Source: Sporosarcina gallistercoris | Lineage (GTDB): Bacteria; Bacillota; Bacilli; Bacillales_A; Planococcaceae | DNA length: 64,000 nucleotides | Direction: 5' to 3' | Assembly: GCF_014836415.1 (NCBI RefSeq) | Contig: NZ_JACSQY010000005.1 | Coordinates: forward strand, 62,001 to 126,000 | In this document: in pieces, positions 16,905-25,026 of the stretch | How positions within the stretch are numbered: position 1 is the stretch's first letter | Layout: every line of letters starts with the position of its first letter | Notes under the pieces: generated by a model | Seen by the model: the letters and a program-made list of their open reading frames with translations, nothing else | What the model was told of the DNA's origin: nothing | Database searches by the model: none | Program-made: the position numbers and the translations under genes

Positions 16905-17948
16905 ATGTTTCGCGATATAACGCTACGGGATTTAATGGGGCTACATGCAAAAGAGCCCCATACAATGATCGATGTCCGATCACCTAAAGAATTTGCAGAG
17001 GCAAGTATTCCAGGAGCCTTGAATATTCCTGTTTTTAATGATGAAGAACGCGCAGAAGTCGGGACGATTTATAAGCAAATCGGTCAGGCAGAAGCAAAAA
17101 AAAGAGGACTTGCGATATTTGCGGAAAAGCTTCCTGCATTCATTGCTGAGTTTGAAAAGATCGAGACGTCGATGACTGTGTTTTGTTGGCGCGGTGGAAT
17201 GCGCAGTAAAACAGCAGCGACCGTTCTCGATCTCATGGGCATCCATGCGCACAGACTGACTGGAGGTATCCGCACGTATCGCCAGTGGGTTGTAGAAGAG
17301 CTTGCTAATCTCGCTTATCCGCCGGAACTGATCGTATTGAACGGCTATACAGGTTCAGGAAAAACGGTGATTTTGCATAAGCTGGCAGAAGCGGGTCAAC
17401 CTATTATCGATTTAGAAAATCTCGCTGGTCACCGAGGATCGATTTTCGGACAGATCGGATTAGCGGGCAGTAACCAGAAAAAGTTCGAATCGTTACTCTT
17501 ACACGATTTAAAACGGACGTTGGATGAAAAAGCTGTGTTTATCGAGGGCGAGAGTAAGCGAATAGGTAAAGTGACGATGCCTGGCTTCTTGTTTGAGAAA
17601 AAAGAACATAGCCGACAGTTGATCATCAAACTGCCGATTGAAGAGCGTGTGAAAATTACGCTGGAAGATTACAAACCAGCAGAGCGACCGGAAGAGTTCA
17701 AAGCTGCTTTCGAGCAGATCCGACGCCGGATTCACGTACCCATTGCGAAGGAAATCGAGGTTGCATTGAATACTGGCGATTTCGAGACGGCAACTCTATT
17801 GCTTCTTGAACATTACTACGATCCACGTTATCAGCATTCGACCGGAAAAGTGGACGATGACTTGAAAGTGACGATTGCAGCGGACACTGTGGACGAGGCA
17901 TTCGAGAAAGTACTGGCTTGGAAACAAGAATATGTGAGAAATAAATAA
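16905..17948 (+). CDS. mnmH: tRNA 2-selenouridine synthase (SelU/YbbB)
   Basis: Replaces the sulfur of 2-thiouridine at wobble position 34 of certain tRNAs with selenium from selenophosphate, through a geranylated intermediate. The 347 residues comprise an N-terminal rhodanese domain with catalytic Cys94 in TVFCWRGGMRSK, and a C-terminal P-loop domain with GYTGSGKT at 147-154. TGGIRTYRQW just after the rhodanese domain is family-specific. GAAGG precedes the ATG, 12 bp after selD. The substrate 2-thiouridine would come from MnmA, not encoded here. Confidence 0.95.
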   Translation: MFRDITLRDLMGLHAKEPHTMIDVRSPKEFAEASIPGALNIPVFNDEERAEVGTIYKQIGQAEAKKRGLAIFAEKLPAFIAEFEKIETSMTVFCWRGGMRSKTAATVLDLMGIHAHRLTGGIRTYRQWVVEELANLAYPPELIVLNGYTGSGKTVILHKLAEAGQPIIDLENLAGHRGSIFGQIGLAGSNQKKFESLLLHDLKRTLDEKAVFIEGESKRIGKVTMPGFLFEKKEHSRQLIIKLPIEERVKITLEDYKPAERPEEFKAAFEQIRRRIHVPIAKEIEVALNTGDFETATLLLLEHYYDPRYQHSTGKVDDDLKVTIAADTVDEAFEKVLAWKQEYVRNK

Positions 17949-17950
17949 GG

Positions 17951-18005
17951 AAAGCATGCACACCTTTGGGAGTACTTGAACAACTCCTGGGTGTGCATGC
18001 TTTTT
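17951..18005 (+). terminator. Terminator after selD-mnmH
   Basis: Arms AAAGCATGCACACC (17951-17964) and GTGTGCATGCTTTTT (17991-18005) form a long stem ending in T5, with a further internal CTCC/GGAG pairing. It lies just after the mnmH stop codon. Confidence 0.9.
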
Positions 18006-18021
18006 GTTGTGTGGCTGTGTA

Positions 18022-18366
18022 GGGTTATGAGCGTTTTCTTTGTTTATGATCACTTTTCACGGTTTATGAGCGTTTTTCTTTGGTTATGATCACTTTTCAC
18101 GGTTTATGAGCGTTTTCCTTTGTTTATGATGATTTTTCCCGGTTTATGAGCGTTTCCTTTTGTTTATGATCACTTTTCCTGGGTTATGAGCGTTTTTCTT
18201 TGTTTATGATCACTTTTCCTGGGTTATGAGCGTTTTTCTTTGGTTATGATCACTTTTCACGGTTTATGAGCGTTTCCTTTTGTTTATGATCACTTTTCAC
18301 GGTTTATGAGCGTTTCCTTCTGTTTATGATCACTTTTCACGGTTTATGAGCGTTTTCTTCTGTTAT
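18022..18366. repeat. 40-bp tandem repeat array, eight full copies and a partial ninth
   Basis: Copies begin at 18022 (39 bp), 18061, 18101, 18141, 18181, 18221, 18261, 18301 and 18341 (partial). Each unit is itself two related 20-bp halves: one around TTATGAGCG and one around TTATGATCA, each followed by a TTTT tract. T-tracts therefore recur about every 20 bp, roughly two helical turns. Copies differ at a few positions, mainly in the T-tracts and in CAC versus CCT before the next unit. The array fills the gap between the mnmH terminator and the tcdA stop, two convergent genes. There are no unique spacers, so it is not CRISPR, and no convincing coding frame. Function unknown; DNA bending or protein binding are guesses. 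Confidence 0.95.
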
Positions 18367-18384
18367 TCATTTCCCATGATCCAA

Positions 18385-19155
18385 TTACTTCTTCGCGTCA
18401 CTCACACGTTCTAAAGGGATATCTGCAGTGATGTCATTCAATACCCAACTTGCACAGACGAGTCCCGCAACAGATGGGCAATAGGAATTGGATGCTGGCG
18501 GCATTTTCGCTTTCCGGATTGCAGCGTCCGGTTTCCCGACCGTTTCTACGACATCAGGCCTTACAATGATGGGACTTTCATCTGAAAACACGACAGGGAC
18601 ACCTTTATGGATGCCAAGTTTACGCAGACGCGTGCGGATCACTTTTGCAATAGGGTCTGTGTGTGTTTTAGAAATATCAGCAATCTGGAATCGGGTCGGA
18701 TCGATTTTGTTCGCTGCACCCATACTCGAAATGATTTTGATGCCCCGCTTGTGACATTGTTCAATCAGATGAATCTTGTAACTGATTGTGTCAGACGCAT
18801 CGATCACATAATCGGGCTTCTGATCGAAAAAGCGATCTGCTGTCTCTTCCGTATAGAACATATGTAGCGGCACGATTTCGCAATTCTCATTAATGTCTTG
18901 TATGCGCTCGACCATGACTTCCACTTTTGAACGCCCCACCGTAGATAAATAGGCGACCAATTGCCGATTGATATTGGTAATATCGACATCATCTTTATCT
19001 ACTAATATGATTTTCCCAACACCGCTGCGTGCGCAGGCTTCTGCAGCGAAAGATCCTACACCGCCTACTCCTAATATCGCCACAGTCGTGTCACTCATTC
19101 GCTTGACGCCTTCTTTACCAATGGATAATTCGTTTCTTGAAAACTGATTCAACAT
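18385..19155 (-). CDS. tcdA: tRNA threonylcarbamoyladenosine dehydratase (CsdL/YrvM)
   Basis: ATP-dependent E1-like enzyme of 256 residues that cyclises t6A37 in tRNA to ct6A. The adenylation domain opens with SRNELSIGKEG, then the nucleotide-binding VAILGVGGVGSFAAEACARSG (from about residue 26) and VDKDDVDITNINRQ. The middle block VIDASDTISYKIHLIEQC and SSMGAANKIDPTRF are conserved. Immediate neighbours fit Bacillus, where yrvM follows the 6S RNA and aspS. Upstream is the 6S RNA terminator. Downstream there is no hairpin before the 40-bp array, so transcripts may run into it. Confidence 0.92.
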   Translation of the reverse strand: MLNQFSRNELSIGKEGVKRMSDTTVAILGVGGVGSFAAEACARSGVGKIILVDKDDVDITNINRQLVAYLSTVGRSKVEVMVERIQDINENCEIVPLHMFYTEETADRFFDQKPDYVIDASDTISYKIHLIEQCHKRGIKIISSMGAANKIDPTRFQIADISKTHTDPIAKVIRTRLRKLGIHKGVPVVFSDESPIIVRPDVVETVGKPDAAIRKAKMPPASNSYCPSVAGLVCASWVLNDITADIPLERVSDAKK

Positions 19156-19191
19156 GTTCTAACGACCTTTCTTTAATAGGAATTCACACAT

Positions 19192-19425
19192 AAAAACCCC
19201 TCAGCAAGACTGCCGAGAGGTGAACATTCACATAAGAAACAAATCCCGAATGTGCCGTCTTTGTAATATCGTTTTGAACCCGCACGATGCAGGTGGGTGT
19301 CCGATCTTCTTACTTCTGAGGTCCCATGACAGGCATGTCATCATAAGAAGAATCTAGACTCCCGACGATTGAAGTGTTCGGTCAAAACTGTCTGGCAAAT
19401 AACGAACACCTCAGGATTTGTTATT
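19192..19425 (-). ncRNA. ssrS: 6S RNA (SsrS/BsrA type) with its terminator
   Basis: Regulatory RNA that binds sigma-A RNA polymerase in stationary phase. It occupies the aspS-tcdA gap, exactly where Bacillus encodes 6S-1 RNA. Its own near-consensus promoter sets the start at about 19425. The 5' end AACAAATCC (starting near 19423) can pair with GGATTTGTT (19238-19246), giving the closing stem of a rod-like RNA of about 190 bases. The last 45 bases form an intrinsic terminator (CCTCTCGGCA/TGCTGAGGGG then T5), probably trimmed off. The match to the family is by position, size and fold; I did not align it to a covariance model. Confidence 0.85.
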
Positions 19426-19431
19426 ACATGT

Positions 19432-19460
19432 ATCATAGCATACGACTTCTCGAGATTCAA
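19432..19460 (-). promoter_or_regulatory. Promoter of the 6S RNA
   Basis: Leftward TTGAAT (19455-19460), 17 bp, then TATGAT (19432-19437): a strong sigma-A promoter. The predicted start is an A at about 19425. Confidence 0.8.
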
Positions 19461-19508
19461 TAATTTGCAGTCGAAATTATCTGTTTTATTCAGAAAAGTC
19501 CTAATTCC

Positions 19509-21275
19509 CTATTTTTGTTCGTTAGCCAATTGGATGTGTAACTCTTTCAATTGTTTCGGGTCTACCGCGTCTGGAGCTGCCGTCAGCAAGTCAGTCGCAC
19601 TTGCTGTTTTCGGGAATGCAATCGTATCCCGTAGGTTAGTGGAACCTGAAAGTAACATTACAAGGCGGTCAAGACCGAATGCGATTCCTCCATGTGGCGG
19701 AGTTCCGTATTCGAATGCATCGAGCAGGAATCCGAATTGCTCGCGCGCTTGCTCGTCAGTGAAGCCAAGCGCTTTGAACATTTTTTCCTGAACATCACGT
19801 TCGTAAATACGAAGCGATCCTCCTCCTAATTCGTAGCCATTTAGCACCAAGTCATAGGCAAGTGCTTTCACCGTTTCCGGGCTGGATACGAGTTCTTCCA
19901 CATCAGCAGGCATTGTGAACGGATGGTGTGCCGCATAATAACGGCCATCTTCTTCGTCGTATTCAAATAGCGGCCAGTCTGTCACCCATAGGAAATTGTA
20001 AAGGGACTCGTCGATTAATCCGCGTTCGCGACCGAATTTCATACGGAGCGCTCCAAGCGTGTCTGCGACCACTGATTTTTTATCAGCAGCGAATAATAAC
20101 AAGTCACCCGGCTGTGCATCTGCAGCTGCTTTAAGAGCTTCCGCTGTTTCGCCTTCGAAGAATTTTGAAATCGGACCTTTTAGACCGTCTTCCTCGCATT
20201 TTAACCAAGCCAATCCTTTTGCACCGTACACCGCTGCGAATTCACCGAAGCCATCTATATCTTTACGTGAATAATCAGCTGCGGCACCTTTTACATTAAT
20301 CAGTTTCACTTGACCGCCAACTTCCAATGCGCCAGTGAAGACTTTAAATGTTGTTTTCTGAACGATTTCAGAAACATCGATGAGTTCCATAGCGAAGCGT
20401 GTATCTGGTTTATCAGAACCATAACGTTCCATGGCTTCCGTATACGTAATCCGTTTAAAAGGTCCGTCAATCGCAATATTTTTCACGTCGTTCATGACTT
20501 TTTGCATGAGACGTTCATTCAACTCGATAATTTCTTCGATGGACATGAAACTCATTTCCATATCGATTTGAGTGAATTCAGGCTGACGGTCTGCACGCAA
20601 GTCTTCGTCACGGAAACAACGGGCGATTTGGAAATACCGGTCAAATCCTGACACCATCAGCATCTGTTTGAAAAGCTGTGGTGATTGTGGAAGCGCATAG
20701 AACTCCCCATCGTGAACTCGACTTGGTACGAGATAGTCACGAGCGCCTTCAGGTGTGGATTTCGTCAGAATTGGTGTCTCCACTTCCAGGAAACCTTCTC
20801 CATCCAAAAAGTTACGGACGGTCTTCGTAATATCAGAACGCATTTTGAATGTACGCGCTAATTGTGGACGACGGAGATCCAAGTACCGATATTTCAAACG
20901 TAACTCTTCACTGACGTCCGTGTCATCTTCAATTAGAAACGGAGGGTTTTTCGCTTCATTGATAATTGTGAGTTCTGACACTTGAACTTCGATTGCGCCC
21001 GTTTTCAAGTTTTTGTTCTTCGTCCGTTCTTCCCGTTCCACTACACTGCCTGTAATTGAAATGACAAATTCGCTGCGGAGTTTGTCAGCAATAGCGAGCG
21101 CTTCTTCAGAAATCGCAGGATTGAAAACCGCTTGTACGATTCCTGTGCGGTCCCGCATATCGACGAAGATCAGCCCTCCGAGGTCACGACGCTTCTGAAC
21201 CCACCCTTTTAATGTTACTTTCTGACCGATATGTTGCTCATTTAGTTCTCCACAATATTGTGTACGCTGCATCAT
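19509..21275 (-). CDS. aspS: Aspartyl-tRNA synthetase
   Basis: Class II synthetase of 588 residues charging tRNA-Asp. Order: N-terminal OB-fold anticodon-binding domain ([23 protein letters not shown]), motif 2 region with [24 protein letters not shown], the bacterial GAD insertion (about 300-410), and motif 3 [16 protein letters not shown] near the C-terminus. The length and the GAD insertion mark the bacterial-type enzyme. It follows hisS by 20 bp and is controlled with it by the T-box upstream of hisS. The ATG has GAGAGG ten bases upstream. Confidence 0.97.
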   Translation of the reverse strand: MMQRTQYCGELNEQHIGQKVTLKGWVQKRRDLGGLIFVDMRDRTGIVQAVFNPAISEEALAIADKLRSEFVISITGSVVEREERTKNKNLKTGAIEVQVSELTIINEAKNPPFLIEDDTDVSEELRLKYRYLDLRRPQLARTFKMRSDITKTVRNFLDGEGFLEVETPILTKSTPEGARDYLVPSRVHDGEFYALPQSPQLFKQMLMVSGFDRYFQIARCFRDEDLRADRQPEFTQIDMEMSFMSIEEIIELNERLMQKVMNDVKNIAIDGPFKRITYTEAMERYGSDKPDTRFAMELIDVSEIVQKTTFKVFTGALEVGGQVKLINVKGAAADYSRKDIDGFGEFAAVYGAKGLAWLKCEEDGLKGPISKFFEGETAEALKAAADAQPGDLLLFAADKKSVVADTLGALRMKFGRERGLIDESLYNFLWVTDWPLFEYDEEDGRYYAAHHPFTMPADVEELVSSPETVKALAYDLVLNGYELGGGSLRIYERDVQEKMFKALGFTDEQAREQFGFLLDAFEYGTPPHGGIAFGLDRLVMLLSGSTNLRDTIAFPKTASATDLLTAAPDAVDPKQLKELHIQLANEQK

Positions 21276-21295
21276 TCAACACTGCCTCTCTTCAA

Positions 21296-22558
21296 TTAGC
21301 CTTTAATAAGTTCAATTAGTTCTGTGACGGTTACGGATTGTTGCGTTCCCTCCGCCATGTTTTTAAGTTGGACAATCTGCTGTTCGACTTCCTCTTCCCC
21401 GATCACCGTTACCCATTTGGACTGCAGTCGGTCTGCAGACTTCATCTGCGCTTTCATCTTACGATCCAGATAGTCCATGTCCGCTCGGATGCCCGCTGAC
21501 CGCAACTTTTGGAGTACATGGAATCCTTCTTTTTTCGCTGCTTCACCAAGCGTCACGACATATACGTCAAGCGCATCGTCATTTGCCAGTGGGACTTGTT
21601 CCGCTTCAAGAGCTAGCAGCAAACGTTCGATACTCATACCAAAGCCGATACCTGGAGCTGGTGGTCCGCCGATTTCTTCAGATAGTCCATCATAGCGGCC
21701 TCCGCCACAAAGTGTCGTGATGGCTCCGAAGCCTTGTGCTGTACTCATGATTTCAAAGGCGGTGTGGTTATAGTAATCGAGACCTCTTACAAGATTTGGA
21801 TCAAGTTCATAGGAGATGCCCGCTATCGTCAACAATTCCTTCAATGCTTCAAAGTACGCCCGTGATTCATCATTCAAGTAATCTGTAAGCGATGGAGCTG
21901 TTTTCATGAGCGGGTGCTCCCGGTCCACTTTACAATCCAGGATTCGTAAAGGATTTTTCTCCAGACGGTTTTGGCAATCACTGCAGAACTCGTCAATATG
22001 AGGAGTGAAGTGTGCAACGAGAGCATCTCTGTGGGCTATACGCGATTCTTTGTCTCCAAGGGAATTCAAGACCAGCTTGATGTCCTTCAGACCTGCACGC
22101 TTGTAGACTTCAAGAGCAAGTGCGATCACTTCAGCATCGATTGCCGGATCAGCACTACCGATCGCTTCTGTACCGAATTGAACAAATTGGCGATAGCGTC
22201 CAGCTTGTTGACGCTCGTAACGGAACATCGGCTCAATGTAGTATAATTTTACAGGTTGGTCCACCCAGCCGAACATTTTGTGTTCAACGAATGATCGTAC
22301 AACAGGTGCCGTCCCCTCAGGACGCAGTGTCATGGAACGGTCCCCGCGGTCTTTGAACGTATACATCTCTTTCGATACGATATCGGTTGTATCCCCTACT
22401 GCCCGCTGGAAAAGTTCCGTCTGCTCGAACATCGGTGTGCGAATTTCTGAATAACGATAGACTTCACATGTTTCCCTGATCAGTTGTTCTGCTTTTTGCC
22501 ACTTCCATGATTCGCTTGGCAGAATGTCTTGTGTTCCTCTTGGCACTTTAAACTTCAT
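21296..22558 (-). CDS. hisS: Histidyl-tRNA synthetase
   Basis: Class II synthetase of 420 residues charging tRNA-His. It begins MKFKVPRGTQDILP, as in Bacillus. Motif 2 is FRYERQQAGRYRQFVQFGTEAIG, the histidine-specific blocks are LVRGLDYYNHTAFE and GGGRYDGL, and motif 3 is GIGFGMSIERLLLALE. The C-terminal anticodon-binding domain (VYVVTLGEAAKKEGFHVLQKLR onward) is complete. First gene of the hisS-aspS operon, preceded by a T-box leader. A GAGAGGGG site lies before the ATG. Confidence 0.97.
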   Translation of the reverse strand: MKFKVPRGTQDILPSESWKWQKAEQLIRETCEVYRYSEIRTPMFEQTELFQRAVGDTTDIVSKEMYTFKDRGDRSMTLRPEGTAPVVRSFVEHKMFGWVDQPVKLYYIEPMFRYERQQAGRYRQFVQFGTEAIGSADPAIDAEVIALALEVYKRAGLKDIKLVLNSLGDKESRIAHRDALVAHFTPHIDEFCSDCQNRLEKNPLRILDCKVDREHPLMKTAPSLTDYLNDESRAYFEALKELLTIAGISYELDPNLVRGLDYYNHTAFEIMSTAQGFGAITTLCGGGRYDGLSEEIGGPPAPGIGFGMSIERLLLALEAEQVPLANDDALDVYVVTLGEAAKKEGFHVLQKLRSAGIRADMDYLDRKMKAQMKSADRLQSKWVTVIGEEEVEQQIVQLKNMAEGTQQSVTVTELIELIKG

Positions 22559-22597
22559 TGCTAAACCCCTCTCATCTGTTTCAATTCAACGGAAATA

Positions 22598-22873
22598 CAA
22601 AAAAGCTCCCACCCCTTGCGTATGCAAGGGACGAGAGCTTGTATCAGCTTCCGCGGTTCCACCCAAATTGACGTCTATGACGTCCACTCGTATCCGGGTA
22701 ACGGCCGGCTCCGTCTTTACCTAGTATGCCACTTGGGCGTTTCAGTAAAGAGTCTCGTTGGTGTTGTTCGTCAAGTTAGTCTGCAGGGGGATTTCAGCCA
22801 CGTCCGCCCTTCTCTGTTCAGCCACAGTCTTGAGTACTTTCCAAGTCATCGACATGAATTCTTCATGCAGTTA
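22598..22873 (-). promoter_or_regulatory. T-box leader (riboswitch) of hisS-aspS
   Basis: The minus strand carries the T-box core GGGTGGAACCGCGG (22651-22664), which pairs with the acceptor end of uncharged tRNA. Downstream is the intrinsic terminator (AAGCTC and CCCTTGC arms, six T at 22599-22604). Stem I is closed by CTGCA/TGCAG at its 5' end. Binding of uncharged tRNA would prevent termination and allow hisS-aspS expression. I could not assign the specifier codon with confidence; His and Asp are the expected choices. Confidence 0.93.
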
Positions 22874-22879
22874 ACAATA

Positions 22880-22907
22880 ATAGTACCATCTGAAGCAAAT
22901 GTGTCAA
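22880..22907 (-). promoter_or_regulatory. Promoter of the hisS-aspS T-box transcript
   Basis: Leftward TTGACA (22902-22907), 16 bp, then TACTAT (22880-22885), with predicted start near 22873. The -35 box is perfect. Confidence 0.75.
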
Positions 22908-22974
22908 CCTTTTTCATTTCCTCTAGTCTTTTTCGACAATCTCTTTTACAATAATGAGAAAGGAGAGTGATGAA

Positions 22975-24522
22975 ATGGCGAGACTTGCCAAACTCGTAGC
23001 CGCTATCCTGTTGTTATCGGTTACCTTACTAGATGCGCGGCTAGCAACTGCAGAATCTTCAGGACAAACGGTCATTGTCGATTCTCCTACGTTAAATGTG
23101 CGTTCCGGGCCAGGGCTCACCTATTCTTTGATAGGAAAGCTGAAAGACGGACAAAAATTGGAAGTCCTAGACCGTTCTGATGATTGGCTGCAAATTTCGG
23201 TTGATGGTGAAACCGGATGGATTGCTTCTTGGCTTACTAAGTCCAACGATAGCGGATCCAATGAAAACAAAACCATCGTCTCGCGTGTCGATTCGCTGAA
23301 TATCCGGTCGTCACCGTCGATTACATCTGCAGCTATCGGGAAATTACGCTCCGGTGACCTTGCTAAATTGGTTGAATACCAAGGGGAATGGGCGTCAATT
23401 ATCGTTGACGGCATGGAAGGATGGGTCCATACGACATACATAACTGAAGTGGAGGAAGGCCAAAAAACGGGTGCATCCGAGTCCGAAAAACCTAAAGTTA
23501 CGGATGCCAATTCGTTTACTGTAATCGTGGATAGATTGAATGTCCGAAAGAAGCCTGATCAGACATCAAAGCGGATCGGGACTGTCAGCAAGAACGACAC
23601 GTATCCCATTGAAAAAATTGACGGCAATTGGGTCAAGATTTCATTGGGTGGCAAAAAGTCTGGATGGGTGTATGCGTTCCATGGCGAACTTTCAAGCAAG
23701 TCCACGAAGTCCTCGAACAATTCAAATACCGTCGCAAAGACTGTCTCGATTGTAACGAACGGCACAAACGTCCGTGTAGAACCTACAACAGCCTCGGACG
23801 TTGCTTTACGAGCAGACGCCGGTGATGAGTTCCATGTGGTCGAGAAGAAGGATGACTGGTATGAAATCCAACTCTCAGATGGGGGCACAGCTTACGTCGC
23901 TGAGTGGGTTGTGAATTCTTCAGAAACATCAGCCAGTTCTGCGAATGCTGCCACTAAAAAACCGAAGCGGATTCCTGGCACTTTGAAAGGCATCACCATT
24001 GCTATCGATCCGGGTCATGGCGGAAATGATCGGGGGACAACAGGAACACGCGGATCAGATGAAAAGGACCTTACTTTACAAACGGCTGAACTCCTTGCAG
24101 GTAAATTGAAAGATGCCGGAGCTAAAGTCATCATGACACGAGATTCGGATTCCTACGTTTCACTCCGCAAACGGACATCCATCGCTCACGAGGAAGGTGC
24201 AGATGCGTTTGTCAGCTTGCATTATGATGCGAATCCCGATCGATCGATTACAGGGTTCACCACATATTACACACAGTCTGCCCAACAATCATTTGCTCAA
24301 TCCGTCAATGAAGGACTTTCAAGCACCATCGATTTGCCGAACCGAGGAACTCAGCCAGCTAATTACTTGGTTCTGCGTGAAAACAGATTACCTGCCGTCC
24401 TCATTGAATTAGGATTCCTATCCAATTCATCTGAAGAGCGGGTGTTGACGAGTTTATACTTCCGGGAACAAGCTTCTCAAGGTATTTACAAAGGACTTCT
24501 CCATTATTTTGACACAAACTGA
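22975..24522 (+). CDS. Secreted N-acetylmuramoyl-L-alanine amidase with four SH3b domains
   Basis: Peptidoglycan hydrolase of 515 residues. An N-terminal signal peptide (about 1-24, MARLAKLVAAILLLSVTLL, cleavage near ATA-ES) is followed by four bacterial SH3 repeats, each with the NVRSGP-type signature (LNVRSGPG, LNIRSSPS, LNVRKKPD, TNVRVEPT) and a GW- or AEW-type end; these bind the cell wall. From about residue 335 comes an Amidase_3 domain with zinc ligands in IDPGHGG, the Glu of DEKDLT and SLHYDAN, and the catalytic Glu in LIELGFL. The frame opens at 22954, but the ATG at 22975 has AAGGAG at ideal spacing. It corresponds in position to Bacillus YrvJ, beside dtd-relA. Confidence 0.92.
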   Translation: MARLAKLVAAILLLSVTLLDARLATAESSGQTVIVDSPTLNVRSGPGLTYSLIGKLKDGQKLEVLDRSDDWLQISVDGETGWIASWLTKSNDSGSNENKTIVSRVDSLNIRSSPSITSAAIGKLRSGDLAKLVEYQGEWASIIVDGMEGWVHTTYITEVEEGQKTGASESEKPKVTDANSFTVIVDRLNVRKKPDQTSKRIGTVSKNDTYPIEKIDGNWVKISLGGKKSGWVYAFHGELSSKSTKSSNNSNTVAKTVSIVTNGTNVRVEPTTASDVALRADAGDEFHVVEKKDDWYEIQLSDGGTAYVAEWVVNSSETSASSANAATKKPKRIPGTLKGITIAIDPGHGGNDRGTTGTRGSDEKDLTLQTAELLAGKLKDAGAKVIMTRDSDSYVSLRKRTSIAHEEGADAFVSLHYDANPDRSITGFTTYYTQSAQQSFAQSVNEGLSSTIDLPNRGTQPANYLVLRENRLPAVLIELGFLSNSSEERVLTSLYFREQASQGIYKGLLHYFDTN

Positions 24523-24569
24523 AAAAACGTCCGTTGCATGCCAATCCTTTGGCCGCAGCGGACGTTTTT
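24522..24569. terminator. Convergent terminator between the amidase gene and dtd
   Basis: A-rich arm with ACGTCCGTTGC (24522-24537) pairs with GCAGCGGACGT and T5 (24555-24569). It directly joins the two stop codons. Confidence 0.85.
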
Positions 24570-25009
24570 CATTTGGATTCAACTATTATTGTAACCGGGC
24601 CATCGTTCACGAGTTCGACATCCATCATCGCGCCGAAGACACCCGTTTTCACCGTTAAACCAAGCGAGCGGAGCTGTTCGTTGAAATAATCATAGAGGGG
24701 CTCTGCCGCTTCCGGTCTCGCTGCTTCTATAAAGCTTGGCCGTCTCCCTTTACGCGTATCCCCATAAAGGGTGAATTGGGATACCGAAAGAATGCCCCCA
24801 CCTGTTTCATCGATGGAGCGATTCATCTTCCCGTCTTCATCCTCAAACAATCTGAGCCCCGCAATCTTCTTTGCCACATATGCGGCGTCTTCTTGTGTAT
24901 CGTTATGTGTCAGCCCGACGAGCAGCACATAGCCGTGATCGATTGCTCCTGTAACTATGCCGTCTACTGTTACCGAAGCCTTCTTGGATCGTTGAAGCAC
25001 CACTTTCAT
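24569..25009 (-). CDS. dtd: D-aminoacyl-tRNA deacylase
   Basis: Proofreading enzyme of 146 residues that hydrolyses D-amino acids, and glycine, from mischarged tRNA. Both signature motifs are intact: [10 protein letters not shown] (SQxxL) near residue 76 and NDGPVTII (GP motif) near 136. The beginning [17 protein letters not shown] is typical. It follows relA by 17 bp and has AAAGAGGTG before the ATG; the relA-dtd pair is conserved in Firmicutes. Confidence 0.95.
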   Translation of the reverse strand: MKVVLQRSKKASVTVDGIVTGAIDHGYVLLVGLTHNDTQEDAAYVAKKIAGLRLFEDEDGKMNRSIDETGGGILSVSQFTLYGDTRKGRRPSFIEAARPEAAEPLYDYFNEQLRSLGLTVKTGVFGAMMDVELVNDGPVTIIVESK

Positions 25010-25026
25010 GTCACGACACCTCTTTG

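Noticed and set aside
17796..18053. Minus-strand ORF of 85 residues entering the tandem array
   Set aside because: It overlaps mnmH and its terminator, has no ribosome-binding site and low-complexity sequence.
18022..18366. CRISPR array
   Set aside because: The copies are contiguous 40-bp units with no unique spacers, and no cas genes are nearby.
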